Shown in pieces: positions 24,265 to 36,900 of a DNA stretch of 64,000 bases. A program made the position numbers and the translations under genes. The DNA is from Favolaschia claudopus (taxonomy: Eukaryota; Basidiomycota; Agaricomycetes; Agaricales; Mycenaceae): positions 372,001-436,000 of the forward strand of contig JAWWNJ010000077.1 in assembly GCA_037176885.1 (NCBI GenBank), read 5' to 3'. The notes below the pieces were generated by a model. The model saw only the letters and a list, made by a program, of their open reading frames with translations, was not told the origin of the DNA and ran no database searches. Positions within the stretch are counted from its first letter, which is position 1; the number at the start of each line of letters is the position of its first letter.

Positions 24265-24746
24265 GGCTGGCCAAATGAAGCGCTGTGGATGCGCTCGACG
24301 TCGTCCAGGAATTCAGAGATTGAGGGGAGACAGTGGTCGGTGGATGGATGAAGTCAACCAATTGAAGTCAGGGTAAAGCACAAAACGGTTTCATGTGATA
24401 TTTACGATCGTCACGAATGCACGTGTTTATACGTTTTGGAGCTTTTCTGGCCAAAAATAAGTGGCAAAAAGTTGTGTAAAATCGTGTAAAGAAGTTCAAC
24501 TGTGTTTTGTAGATGTGCCTAGCAGAGCTTGTTCAAAAACGGGCAGCAGAGTCAAGTGTGTGGTTTAACAGAGACGTACTCGTGATTACTCACCCAAATG
24601 ATCCTGAGATGGTCCATCATGACGATCAGATCGCTGAGATGGACCGACGGGCCGAGAGTCCGTCGCATTCAACAATTGTAATTTTCCTTTTCGAGGTTCT
24701 TTCGCATTCGTCATTTATCCGAAAAATTACCTTCGTTCCAAACACC
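24265..24746. promoter_or_regulatory. Divergent intergenic region between the hydrolase and MRI1
   Basis: About 480 bases separate the two divergent start codons. The stretch is AT-rich near 24400-24500. A 94-codon open frame (24513-24797) runs into the MRI1 start region and shows no family signal. I see no repeat or RNA gene here. Confidence 0.4.
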
Positions 24747-26258
24747 ATGCCAGGTACGCCGACTCGCTGCCCACAAAACCGTCTGACCCTCGTTTAGCAC
24801 TAACCTCCATCAGAACCACCGGCGACTCCAAAATCGAGATCGTAAACCAGCTGCTCCTCCCCCATACAACGGAGTTTCTCGAGATCAACACGATCGACGA
24901 GGCCCATGACGCGATCAAGACTATGAAAATACGAGGAGCACCTGCTATCGCCAGTCTAGCTGCCCTCGCGTTCGCTGCAGACCTTTCTCGCGTCTCGAAG
25001 ACATCCCCCGAGTCTCTGGCATCGCCCGACGATGTGCGTGCATATGTGACCCCAATCCTCGCGCACCTGTACACCGCGCGTCCCACCGCAGTCAATCTAG
25101 GCGCAGCGACGCGCCGTCTCACAGCCACGCTCGACGCATCCATCGCAGCAGGCAAAAGCGCAAAGGAAATCTGCAATGATCTCATTTCGGAGGCACACAA
25201 AATCAACGACGAAGATGTCGGCCGGAATAAAAGCATGGCGCAATGGGGAGGCGACTGGTTAGCCGATGTCGTCAAGAAAAACGGGGGTTCTGGTACGGAA
25301 CTCAATGTCTTGACCGTATGCAACACTGGTTCATTGGCGACTTCCGTGCGATTTTCTTCTCGAAAACCCAAAACAAATTGAATGCTTAGAGAATGCAGGG
25401 GTATGGTACTGCCCTCGGGTTGATAACCTATTTGCATGAAACGGGCAAACTAGGCAAGGCTTACTACACGCAGACGGCTCCATATCACCAAGGGTCAAGG
25501 TAGGATTGATTCGGTTTCCATAGGAAGGAAGAAAATGTGATAAATGAATCAAAGATTAACGGCCCTCGAGCTTCAAACCCTGGACATCCCGTCAGTAATG
25601 ATCTGCGATACAATGGTTGGGTCCTTATTTCAACACCACAATATCCACGCAGTAGGTATGCCGCATGTGCACTTCAACTTCACATAGCGTAAATTGCTGA
25701 TTCAATTCACCCCTCAAGCGGTGGGCGCCGACAGGATAGCAAAGAACGGCGACACGGCTAACAAGGTCCATCCTTTAACACTTCCAATGAGAATGAAAAA
25801 ATAACCGGGATATGTATTTCAGATTGGCACATACAACGCCGCAGTGCTCGCAGCGCGACACAAAATTCCCTTCATCGTCGTCGCACCAATCAGCACGGTC
25901 GATCTTTCCATCGCCGACGGATCGGGGTGCGTCTTTTCCTCGAATCCATGTCCCATTTACTCCCATTTCCCCACCCTAATCCTGATCCCTCCGCCGACGA
26001 CGTAGGATCCCCATCGAACACCGCCCTCCCCTCGAGGCCTGTCTTGTTCGCGGGGCCGTCTACCCGCCCCCTGCCGACGGCGGCGCCGGGAAGCAGGCCG
26101 TCGTCATGCTCACGCCGCCCAATCTGAGTCTCGAAGGAATATACAACCCCAGCTTCGACGTCACACCTGCGGAGCTCATTACGGCGATCGTGACGGAGAA
26201 GGGCGTGGCGACGCGGGGCGAGGGCGAGACGGTGTTTGATTTGAGCGGGGTTGTATAA
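24747..26258 (+). CDS. MRI1: Methylthioribose-1-phosphate isomerase
   Basis: Methionine-salvage enzyme that converts 5-methylthioribose 1-phosphate to the ribulose form. The first exon encodes just MP plus one base; splicing 24754-24797 gives [20 protein letters not shown], matching the family start. Then [20 protein letters not shown], the catalytic cysteine in [19 protein letters not shown], the aspartate in [20 protein letters not shown], and [16 protein letters not shown]. These distinguish it from the related eIF2B regulatory subunits. Introns lie at about 25323-25396, 25500-25560, 25655-25720 and later. The stop is at 26256-26258, 94 bases from the convergent TASP1 gene. Confidence 0.95.
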
Positions 26259-26352
26259 AGATCGGGTAGAACGATAGATGTGAATAGGTAGAGTGTGCAA
26301 GTGCGCTATGAAGCGTAAGTAGACAAAACAAAAAATCTGAAAACCGCAACAT

Positions 26353-28053
26353 TCACCTTGATGAGAGTTTTGAGAAAACGATGATGCGTCGAGCGAATGT
26401 ATACACCCGAAAGCCATGGGGACCGAGTTCTACAGCGCGATCCCAGTGGCAAAGATACGCGGGCGATCGTTTGCTTGGGATTCCACAGATTTTGGGCGAC
26501 GGAGGATTAGAGCCTACATTCACCCACAGAATAAATACAGGCCGGCTTCGACACGGAGTCTCACTAATACTGACCTTGCCCTGAGGATATCGGCTGGACG
26601 CGTATGCTATGGCCATGCTTGGAGTAGTGAACACACACCAGAGGCGGACTACAAGACATGATTATGAGACGGCGTTTAGAAGCAAAGCAAAATCAATTAA
26701 TATCACTCACCCACCTCACCATCATTATCTTTCGCCGTGGTCAGTAGCACCACTCCAGCGCTGGGATCTGGGTTGGTAGGGCTCCGGTTCGGTACTGAAA
26801 AGCACGTTTTTTTCAGAGTGAGTTACGGGCGTGTAAATGATTGTATGTATTGTTGCTTACACCAAAATTCTTCGGTGAGCACACGTTGCAGAATTGCGTG
26901 AACATCGACGTCTTCCTCTTCCTCCTCCTCAGCAGAGGAAGCAGAGGAAGGAGAAGCAGAGTTGAGCGCGTCTACGATGGCGCGCGCCAAGTTTGCGCGG
27001 ACAATATATTCGCCTGCACCTAAAATACGCGTTACCAACGATTTTCACTGCATGTGTGACAGCCCTACCCGAAACGCTACACGCTATCCCGAACTTTGCA
27101 CGTTTACGAGTTCGTTCCAAAACGACACCCTCGCCTTCGGCCTCGACGTTGGAAGGCGCCCGCGCCCAACACCCAGCGCCGAACACAGCCGCTTCCCCCA
27201 CGCGTCCGGGGTGCTTGAGGAGGATTCCGCCACTGGAAACACCGCATGCAATCGAGCCTGAGTTGGCAGCAGCAGATGTGAAGGCAACTGCGCCGACGGT
27301 GTCTTGCAGTGACTCCAGTTCCATATCATCATGCTCTGTAGAGCTTTCGGTGTTGGCGGCAGATATTCCCGCCAGCCGAGATTTCCATGATTCCCATGTC
27401 TTCGTTGCGCGCGATGTGATGAGGGTTTCTGGAGGGACGAGCAATTCGGCTTTTATATCGGGTGGGAGCTGCTCGGCGAAAAGGCGCGCTCCGTGCGACA
27501 CGAGAGTGAGAGGCGGTATTCGGCCAAGTGGGTCGGGAATACGGGCGTGTTCGAGGATAGCGCGAGCGAGTCGGATGGGGTTCTTAATTCCTAAGGTCAC
27601 TCATTCAATTAGGTGTTGATGAATGAAGATGGATACAGACAAACCAGAAACAGCACCGATGCTCCCAAAGTCGCCTGTACGGCCATCCATGATGGAGGCG
27701 TCGCATTCAACGGTGCCAGAGAGAGTCAGATTCGAGCCATGACCTACGCAACTGAGCAATTATTCAAGCTTGATCGAACGTCAGTTTCTCGACCAACCTG
27801 CATTGAGGAGCGGACAGTTCTCCAAATATGTAATTGCGTGTTCTACGAAGTCTAGAGCCGTCGGAAAATTGGTACCAGCAGCAGAGATACGAGCAAGAGT
27901 TTCGGTGCATGCGCTGGAGAGTAACTATAGATTTTGACGCGGAAATTTGGAGATATGAACTGACAGCTGCAAAGCCTGCTTCACTTCGGGTTCAGAGTTC
28001 TTGCTGTGAAGCCCTGCGCCGCCATGTACAATTACATACGCGGTGGTGTTCAT
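26353..28053 (-). CDS. TASP1: Threonine aspartase 1 (Taspase 1), Ntn-hydrolase protease
   Basis: Endopeptidase of the L-asparaginase-type Ntn-hydrolase fold that cuts after aspartate in Q-[FILV]-D-G sites; in animals it processes MLL and TFIIA. The start is [17 protein letters not shown]. Next are [20 protein letters not shown] and [20 protein letters not shown], which follow human Taspase 1 rather than ordinary asparaginases. The autocleavage and catalytic site is QDTVGAVA, with the nucleophilic threonine coded at 27298-27300. Then [20 protein letters not shown] and [19 protein letters not shown] polar loop before the active threonine matches the Taspase-specific insertion. Late exons give [16 protein letters not shown]; the extreme C-terminus (26353-26500) is the least certain splice. 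It is 101 bases from the divergent TFB4 gene. Confidence 0.88.
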
Positions 28054-28154
28054 CAGGATATCATGAGTTTGCGCATGTTTACCAGCGCGTTTCTCGACGC
28101 GTTCACGGTCCAGGGCCAGAACTGAGTTGAGCTCTTCTTCTTGGAATATATAGC

Positions 28155-29649
28155 ATGGACGAAGACACCAAAGCATCACATCTGTCTGTCGTAGTCGACT
28201 TTTCTCCCACTTACTGGGATCTCTCAGCACGCGACCCTCCAGAAAATGACTTCCCTCTCTCGTTGACCGCATTTCTGTCTCAGTTCCTCGCTTTTCTCAA
28301 CACGCACATTGCATGCAGAGATGAGAACACTTTAGCGGTATTTGGGGCTTTTCCGGGCAAGAGGTGCGCGCGGCTTATTGGCGTTTTTCGCTTGAGTAAT
28401 TCAAGGCTCGAGTAGCGTATTGCTATACTCATCGACGGACCCGGTATCGCCTTCTACCGAGGCAAGCATGAATGCAAACGCGTATCCACCGTTCCAGGTT
28501 GTGGATTCTACAATTGCTCAGCGTGTCATGAAAGAGTTGGATGAATTGGAACAGCGAGAGGACGAGGAAGAAGGTCAGTGCTATTCAATGAATATCATTT
28601 CATTTCTGTGCTCACATCACCAGCCCCCTCGGCACTTGTTGGTGCATTGGCAAAGGCACTTTGCTGTGAGATGCGGTCGTTCTCATTGCAGATGACCAGC
28701 TCACATCAAGTGCTATCACCGCAGATGTAAACCGAATAACCCTGCCTTCGAGCGCAAACTCCAAGACGATGGCCAATGGGTTTCACCCGGGCGTCCTCCC
28801 CGATCCACGCATCTTGATTCTCTCTGTCAGCCCCGACCTCGCGACGTCCTACATTCCCATCATGAATTCCATCTTTTCTGCGCAGAAGCTTGTACGTCGT
28901 CGTCCTGCACGCTGCCTTTCCGTGATTCGCTAACGCCGAGCGGCCCGTGCATAAAGAAAGCGACCATCGACGTCTGCCAGATCTACGGTCCCAATACAGT
29001 GTTCTTGCAGCAGGCGGCGCATCTCACGGGAGGGTCATACATCTTCCTCGAACGACGGGACGCCCTGCTCCAGTATCTAATTGTGCGTCTTCTCCTTCTA
29101 GACACCTCGTGTATGGAAGCCAACGGATCCTCCGCATTCAACCAGATGTCCTTTTTGCCCCCGCCGTCGGTACGAAGAACGTTGTCTGTACCAACGCAGG
29201 AGCAAGTCGACTTCCGCGCGGCTTGTTTCTGCCATAAGAATATCGTCGACATTGGATTTGTGTGTTCGGTGTGCCTTTCGAGTAAGTCGTCGATGACGTA
29301 CAGCTTGTCCGTTAATGGACTAAACGCGCGGGACGCAGTTTTCTGTCAGCCGCTGGCCGTGTGTACAACATGCCGGTGCGTATTGTATAGACTACGAGAG
29401 CCGAGTAGAGTAGTGCTTACCAGGTGTTCTAGGACGAAATTCCCGATAAAAACTCTGCAGCGACTCAACGCCGCGCGGCCGCTTCTGGCGACGGCGAACT
29501 CGAATGGGCGGACCTCGAGCCAAAACCTGGGGGTCGGCAATGACAGTGCGGTTGATGGCCCATCAGATCAGATCACAGCCACCGCGCAATCCGTCGAAAC
29601 CTTCCTCTCGCCGTCTTCCAGCACCTCGCACCTCCCTGCACTCAACTAG
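28155..29649 (+). CDS. TFB4: TFIIH subunit TFB4 (p34)
   Basis: Core TFIIH subunit for RNA polymerase II initiation and nucleotide excision repair; it pairs with the Ssl1/p44 subunit. The von Willebrand A-like N-terminal fold begins MDEDTKASHLSVVVDFSPTY and continues with AFLSQFLAFLNTHIACR. The middle shows GVLPDPRILILSVSPDLATS, ATIDVCQIYGPNTVFLQQAA and HLTGGSYIFLERRDALLQYL, all typical. The C-terminal zinc-binding element is CFCHKNIVDIGFVCSVCLS followed by FCQPLAVCTTC. A variable tail ends at 29649. Several short introns are visible, including one just after the second CxxC zinc pair. The frame resumes in the expected phase each time. Confidence 0.92.
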
Positions 29650-29733
29650 ACCATGCAATATACTCGAGAACTACTATTTCACAATATTTGACAATCTATA
29701 GACACTTCCTATACTACAAGAATTAATTTTGAA

Positions 29734-32648
29734 TTATTCCTCCATCTCGCGCTCGTCTTCAGCACTCCAATCCTCTTGGACAACAACCTCGGGCTCAATC
29801 GAAGGTACCAAAGGGGCCGGGTATGTATCTGGAGTCAGCAGGAAGACTTTCAGCGCCTCCTCGAGTGCTACCTGCTTGTCGGCCTTGACCTTGAGCTGGC
29901 TGTTTGGCTTGATCCCTGGAACTCCGCGAAGCCGTAAGATCTTGAGCTGTTCATCGAGTTTCTTGACTGTTGTCTTCGATGCGCGGACCTCTGCGAGTGA
30001 GGTAAAGACCCGGATTTGGAGGAGCTCACCCAGCTCTTTGGCCTGTTGTCTCCTTTTGGCCAATTCCTTCTCCTTCTTCATCTGCGCCAACCGCATACGA
30101 AACTCTGCCAGCTCTTTTGTACGTTTCTTCTCCAACCCACTAGCATCAAGAATTCTCGCCCTCACCCTGAGATCCCGATGATCCTCTTCAATAAGCATCG
30201 CGTCCATGAAGTCCTGGGTATTGTTTCGCCGATACATCGCCATCGCATTGTACTGGTGCAAGGTCAAGCGCGGGTATGTCCTCATCATCACCCTATATCC
30301 ACCAAGGGAGCCCTCGTTGGCATCGTTAGTCGACGGCATCCACACCAATTGGAGCTCGGTTGCCGATGCTTCATCGATCAAACCTCCCGGCGCAAATTCA
30401 TCCGAGAAACGAACCCAAGTATTCAATGCACCTCGGAAGAAGGAAAGGGTAATGGCCTGAAGATTTGGGAGCTTGGGCATTAGCGCGAGGACTGCTGTAA
30501 TTGCGTCTGGGTCCTCCCATTCCTTCCCGTCAAGACTGCCGCTGACATGGGAAATGTCGGATGAAAAGAGAAGGCTCGGGTCATCCAAGATGGACTGAAT
30601 ATGGTCGCGAACATCCCTGTGGAGTGGCCCAAGATCTAGCAGGTTCGTCTCCTCCGTTCCCGGGCCACGGACGACGCGCATGTACGGGTGGGTGATGCAT
30701 TGTTGATAAAGAATCATCGCGCAGAGCTCCTCTAAGGTGGGGACATCCTCTAGAGCACGCCGTAAATTCAGCTCGATGTTGGTAAGCGCTGGTGTTGCCT
30801 TTGACCATTCAATAACCTGAAGGAACTCCAGATATAGCTCGCGGTATTTGATCAACTCGGCGGCAGCAAGACCGTGGCTACCGAAGCGCGTCTGGTTTGT
30901 CGGTGGGAATCGCGGGTGAGGCTTCCCAGTTTTTGCCGTAAAGAAGTCGACGTGGCGGTCACCTTGACCAATCTTCCCGTCTTTGTTGTGGAATATAGCA
31001 CCGGCAATTGCGCAAGTCTTTACTCCGCCACGCGTCGACGCCTCGAAGGCAGCTTGTTCTAGATCTGTAAGCTCGTCGGGAACCGTTGAGGCGGGCTCTA
31101 GAACGCGTTTCAAGACCGCTGCGTTGGCCTTGTTGGCGAGTATGATGGGTGGGGTGAGTCCAAGTCGTGCGTGCTCCTGCATCATCTCCGTGTTGCCGCC
31201 CTTGAAACTGTTTTGATCTTTATGCATGCAGCACCCACCCCAGAAGAACAAGGTGATCGAGCGGCGCTCCTCGTCCGAGAGAGCGTCGAATTCCGCTTCT
31301 CCGAGCTCCTTCACAAGTCGATGAACAAGGTCTCGGTCGCGAGCCGTCTGCTCCGATGGCGCCAATTGATTCCAAGCTTCAAGACCTCCGGCTTCGATGA
31401 TTTTGCGAGTGTTCCACGCCGCGAGGTACAGTATTGCCTCGTCGAATTCCTTCCGAGCGAGCGCTGCCTCACCAAGGTCTTGTATAACAGCCTCTTTCTT
31501 CGCCTCCTTCAGTCCCCTCGCCGTGCCTTTTTCCACTGCAGCATGATCCCCGTTTGCGCCGTTCAAGATCCGCAAGAATTCGCGGTACGTATATTTTTTG
31601 TTCAGGCGAGCGGCGAGTGGACTGGCATTGAAAGCGTCCATACTCCCCCCAATTCGGGTCTCCCATCCAGCCACTGCCTCGTCAATGCCGTGGTCCAGCG
31701 TGGAGTGTACGCCAACGCTTCGGACTTTGGGGGTCGAGGCAGGATCAATTTCGAGCTGGCCATCGCGATAATCTGGGACTCGCATCGCAATATGGCTTGC
31801 TTCGAAATTCACGCCTCGATTAGACGTGCTGTCGGCGCTGACGGTGAGGCCTGAAGAGGTTTAACGAATTTAAGTAAGCGGTGATACTTATAAAGACAAA
31901 ACGAAGACTTACTTTGATTTAGACCGATTTCATAGGGAAGCTGAAGCGTTGAGGCAGCAATACCGCCTTCTAAAACGGCTCTGCTGACCGTTCTCGCGCT
32001 CATTGAGCGGTCTATTTTGATACCAAAGGTAAGCGCAACCTCGGACATGATCTTCCCGACATTTTTACGTGGACAGCCGCTCGAGACAATGATACGAGCT
32101 AGTCGGCGCGCCTGAACAGTGTAGATGCCTTTCTGGGTCAGCCTCCACATGTTGGGCTTCGTCTTGACCCGTGCGATAGCCCGAGACATCACTGTCGCCG
32201 CTCGGGCGACCCGTTTCTGAAGTGCCCGGTTTTGATTCTTCAATTCTTTTTTCTCCGCATGTGCCTTCAGCGCAGCCTGTCTAGCCTTCTCCCTTTGAGA
32301 CGACATATGCGCAGCAATTGCAATCGCTTTTGCATTCAGCACCTGGCCCGCAAGCTTCGCATTTTCGAAATCCCGGCGCAGAGATTGATTCGCTGTTTTT
32401 AGGTCCTGGTTTTCCTGTCTGATGCGTTTTTGCTGCTTCAGCAGGTCCCGAAGACGCCGCTGAGACTTCTGAAAGGCATGCTTCCAGTCCCGGGGCGGTT
32501 TTGCGTCATCTTTTGGCGGTGGTGGCTTATATGGTACAATTTCTTGGTTTTCTTTCCCGCGTTTGAGATTCTTGAAAGCAGCAGACTTCTGAGCATTACT
32601 GCGTCCCTTTGGCTTTCTAGAGGCTGCGGTTTTGCCCCCTACACCCAT
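29734..32648 (-). CDS. Transposase-like protein of an uncharacterised Agaricomycete repetitive family
   Basis: Two exons: 32648 down to about 31910, then on from about 31852. The spliced junction reads YEIGLNQSLTVSADSTSNRG. The product has about 980 residues. It starts with a basic region and coiled coil (RRLRDLLKQQKRIRQENQDL), then a helical block (RRLARIIVSSGCPRKNVGKI; MSARTVSRAVLEGGIAAST) that could be a helix-turn-helix. The central part has regularly spaced acids in transposase-like settings: TVSADSTSNR, WGGCCMHKDQNSFKGG, NIELNLRRALEDVPTLEELC. I infer an RNase-H-like DDE fold but cannot prove it. The C-terminus is charged coiled coil. The frame is fully intact. No terminal inverted repeats or target-site duplication are obvious, and only 85 bases separate it from TFB4. 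It could be a recent element copy or a domesticated gene. Confidence 0.6.
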
Positions 32649-33996
32649 TCCTCAATCTATAATATATTCAGCTGTGAGTCCCGACGCGATAAGACGCGTT
32701 GCCGTCGCACCTCCCCCCGATTTGCAGTTTGGTGCACTGTGACACCTAACTCCGCTGTAAATCGCTGTACTGCTGATATAATCAGTATATAGGATATATG
32801 ATTGTATATTGAGGGCTTACTTACCTCTGGATAGCCCACGAAATAAATAATGGACGCGCCTCGCGCGCGTCCGCGACTTTGACGCGAAAGGTCACGGAGT
32901 GTCACACAGTGATTCCGCGTCTGATGTCACGGTTACGGACTTCAAATCTGCAAGCCGCAGTGCCGACCTGAGCAGCTCCGGCCGGCAACATGGCAAGTCC
33001 ACATAGAAATATCTCTGATTTGTTCGGAACACAATTTTAAATTGATGTTGCTGGTGCAGACCGGCCATCCGGTTATTGGAGAGAAAAGAAGGGAGAAAAT
33101 CTGCTCCGAAGAATCTCTAGATACATTCATTCAACTACTTTGAGCACAGAAATTCTGGCCACAATGTGCCGGGGAAACCCTCCAGACCTGAAGGCGATTG
33201 ATCAGGTCGGATTGGGCGGTGGGAAGGTGAGAGTCACACTATGTGACATTCTGTCACCCAACCGACCATTGCCGACCCCCACAAAACCGAGTCCAGGCCG
33301 CGACATCGGGGCCGGTGCCGGGGACTAATGGTGGCGTGGGAGGGGGAGCGGTGAGCACGAACGGGCAAGGGCAAGGGGGGCGATAGCGGACGTTAGCGCC
33401 GCGGGTGACCGTGTGTTTCATTTGCGGTTGAGGAGGTTAGCGGGCGATGATGACAACACAAAGGCAGCGCCGAGACCTGCAACGTCACAGCCATTGGCAT
33501 GATGACTGCCAGCGAATGGAGAGCGTGCGATGTGGGTCATGACGGCAGGGGATTGATGTCGACGGCCGGGGGGCGCCGCTGGAGAGGCCGAGGAAGGAAG
33601 AATTGTGCAACGTGGCCGATCAGGGCGAGAAGGCCATGTTGGAGATGCTAGGGACGCAGGAAACGAGGTGGGTGGGACGGAGAGGGGGCTGCGGAGGCAA
33701 CGACGGTATCATCAGGTGGGCAATGTCAGGCGAATGATGGGAGAATTATTGGGGGAATTATTGGTGGATATTCGGGAGGGAGGGGAGGGGGAGGAGGAGA
33801 GGAAGAGAGAGAATCGAAGTGAATAATGAGTTAGCTAAAGGTAGCTAAGGCCGAGTTTACAAGAATTCTTTGTTTTGCGCGATGTCTGTCCGTCGCTCTC
33901 GGCGGTCTCCGATTAGAGCCGAGCTTTCAAGGGCGTGTCAATTGGCGCCCCAACACTCCTCAACACAGTGACAACTCCTCCTTCTCCCCCACCACG
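32649..33996. other. ORF-poor region with hairpin, GTCAC motifs and purine-rich low-complexity DNA
   Basis: 1.35 kb between the transposase-like gene and CHD1. The first 300 bases carry several GACGCG copies (one within ACGCGT) and an 8-base inverted repeat, GGACGCGC/GCGCGTCC, at 32852-32872. GTCAC/GTGAC motifs recur (near 32738, 32890, 32902, 32926, 33234, 33240, 33254). From about 33330 to 33820 the plus strand is strongly G/A-rich with runs of GGG and GGAG. The 73-codon frame there (33605-33826) is low complexity and not called. This may be a decayed repeat. The last 150 bases are the CHD1 promoter. Confidence 0.45.
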
Positions 33997-36900
33997 ATGG
34001 CGTCCGCTCCCTATCCCCCCCTCGGCATCAACTACGACAGCGACGACGATAGTATGTCTATAGACTCCCAAGAAAACGGCGCCAAGGACGCCGACGGCGA
34101 CGCTGAAGGCTCTTCCATCGATGTTAGCAACACTCCCCCCGTTATTGCCGGTCCCTCCTCGTTTGCTGCTATGGAATCCGTATGTTTTCACACTCTTCTC
34201 CCGTCGTCATCGTCGCTCACAGCACGCGTCAAGGCCGACGAGTCGGTATGTCTTGCCACTCATTGCGGGTGTCACCCTTTTGTAAGTCTAATTTCTATCA
34301 GGGCTATGAAGACCAAGGCGAAGAAGAGGTCGACGACGACGAGGAGGACACCACCTACGCCGATGCGGGCTATGCCACAAAGAAACGCGCCCCTAAGAAA
34401 AAGAAGCGTTTGTCCTCCACTGCTCCCCGACCCAAAGGTAGCTAAATCGGCTCGCGTGTGTCTTTGCCACCCCATCTAACGCGTCCCTGCAGCTGCTGCG
34501 CGGCCTTCCAACGACTCGGACTCAGACTCAGACTATGGTGCTCGTGCAAAGAAGAAGAAGAAGGTACGCAGCACCGGTGACGAGGTCCGCGTCTCCAGTC
34601 GTGGCACAAAGGTCCCCAACTACATCGACGACGTGCAAGATTTTGAAAAGTTCGAGGACCCCGACCCTAACTATTATGTCGGACCCGCTATCCAGTACTT
34701 GGAGGAAGATGAGATTGAGGCGGTCCTTGCCCACACCCGTGACGAGGGCCGCGAGACTGATCCTGAAGATCTTTGGTTCGAGAACGTCGTGCGTATCTAT
34801 CGTCCTTTGCGTTGCCACCCGTACTGACCATTCTTTCACAAAGCGCTTTCATATCAAATGGAAAAACTTTTCTCATTTACACAACACCGACGAGACCTAC
34901 GACTTTCTCAAGCGTTTTAAGGGCCTCAAACGCGTCGATAATTATATCAAGGCCTACAAACAATGGCAGGCTCGTGTCAATGCACCCGGGCTCAGTCGTG
35001 AAGATGTCGAGGCGCTGCAGATCGACAAAGAGCGCGAGAAGGAGGAGCTCGAAACCTTCAAAACTGTCGAACGCATCGTTTCACATCGCGATGGCGCTGA
35101 CGGCGAAATGGAGTATTTCTGCAAATGGAGCGCCCTCAACTATGAGCACTGCACCTGGGAGGCGTCGAAAGACGTCAAGCCTATTGCCCAGGAGGCCCTG
35201 GAGGCATATCGTCGCCGCGAGGCAGAGGGTAAATTCCCGTACAAGAGCGTCAGCTATGCTCGCAATAGTCGGCCGACGTTCGTGAAGATCAAGAAAGATC
35301 CCGACTACATCGCTGCGACTGGCGGTGAACTCAAGGACTTTCAGCTCACTGGACTCAATTGGCTCGCGTATCTGTGGAGTAAGGGCGAAAACGGCATTCT
35401 GGCGGACGAGATGGGTCTTGGAAAGGTAAGGTTTCTTTCCATTCCTCCACACCCTAACTAATGCATCGTTCATAGACTGTACAAACCGTCGCCTTCCTCT
35501 CATACCTGTTCCACGAACTCAATCAATACGGCCCCTTCCTTGTCATTGTACCTCTGAGTACGATCACCGCCTGGCAGACGCAGTTTGCCGCCTGGTCACC
35601 CGACATCAACGTCATCACATACATTGGCACCGCTCACGCGCGCGAGGTCATCCGGAAATTCGAGTTTGGCGCCCCCAAGAAGCTCAAGATGAATGTGCTG
35701 CTGACGACGTACGAGCTGACGTTGAGGGACTCGAAGGAGTTGGGCGAGATCAAATGGCAAGCGCTGGCTGTGGACGAGGCGCATCGGTTGAAGAACAGCG
35801 AGAGCCAGCTGTACGAGGCTTTACGAGCGTTTTCTGCGGCGTCGAAGTTGCTGATCACTGGGACACCGCTGCAAAACAACGTCAAGGGTCAGTATTGGCT
35901 TTTGAATTTCGTGCCTTACTCAAAGTCGTTCTCCCGCCACAGAACTGCTCTCCTTGATGCATTTCTTGATGCCAGAAAAATGTTGGTTTGATCTTCTTTT
36001 ATAATCCCGCCCCACTGAACTATTTGTGTAGTCGCTCTGACAAACGAATTCGACTTGAACGACGCTGACCACGAGAACAAGATCAAAGAGCTGCACCAAC
36101 AGCTGGAGTCCCTGATGCTGAGACGTCTGAAGAAGGACGTGCTAACATCGCTGCCAACCAAGAGTGAGCGCATTCTCAGAGTGGAGATGAGTGCGCTTCA
36201 GACGCACTTTTACAAGAACATCCTCACCAAGGCATATTTTCTGTTCAAACCGCAACTAATAGAATATTGACGATTTGTCCTTTCTCCAGAACTTCCAAGG
36301 ACTTGTGAAGAGCGCCAATGGAAACAATAACATCAGTCTGCTCAACATTGCCATGGAGCTCAAGAAGGCAGCCAACCACCCTTATCTTTTCGACGGCGCA
36401 GAAATACGCACGGACAGCTCAGAAGATACTCTCAAGGGTCTCGTTATGAACAGTGGCAAGATGGTCCTCCTCGACAAACTGCTGGCGCGTCTAAAGGCGG
36501 ATGGACATCGCGTTTTGATTTTCAGCCAGATGGTGCGGATGCTTGACATTCTATCCGACTACATGAGCTATCGGGGATACATCCACCAACGGCTCGATGG
36601 GATGGTTGCCAGCGAGGCACGCAAGAAGAGCATCGCCCACTTCAATGCCCCAGGGAGCCCGGACTTCGCTTTCTTGTTGTCGACACGCGCGGGAGGACTC
36701 GGCATCAATCTGGAGACTGCGGACACTGTCATCATCTTTGATGTGAGTTTCTCCATCGTTTATGGTTGGGCTGTTGGGCGACGGGCGTTGCGTTGCACGT
36801 CGCCGGCCGGCTGTCGGCGGTGCTCATGCTAACCGCATCGACTCTAACCTGTGATGCACCTGTGGGCTAACGTTACGCATTATAGAGCGATTGGAACCCC

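Noticed and set aside
26353..28053. Ordinary type 2 L-asparaginase instead of Taspase 1
   Set aside because: The polar loop before DTVGAVA, the ECDASIMDG block and the [12 protein letters not shown] block match Taspase 1 better than asparaginases.
33605..33826. 73-codon plus-strand frame in the purine-rich region
   Set aside because: Low-complexity Gly/Glu/Arg product produced by base skew, not a gene.
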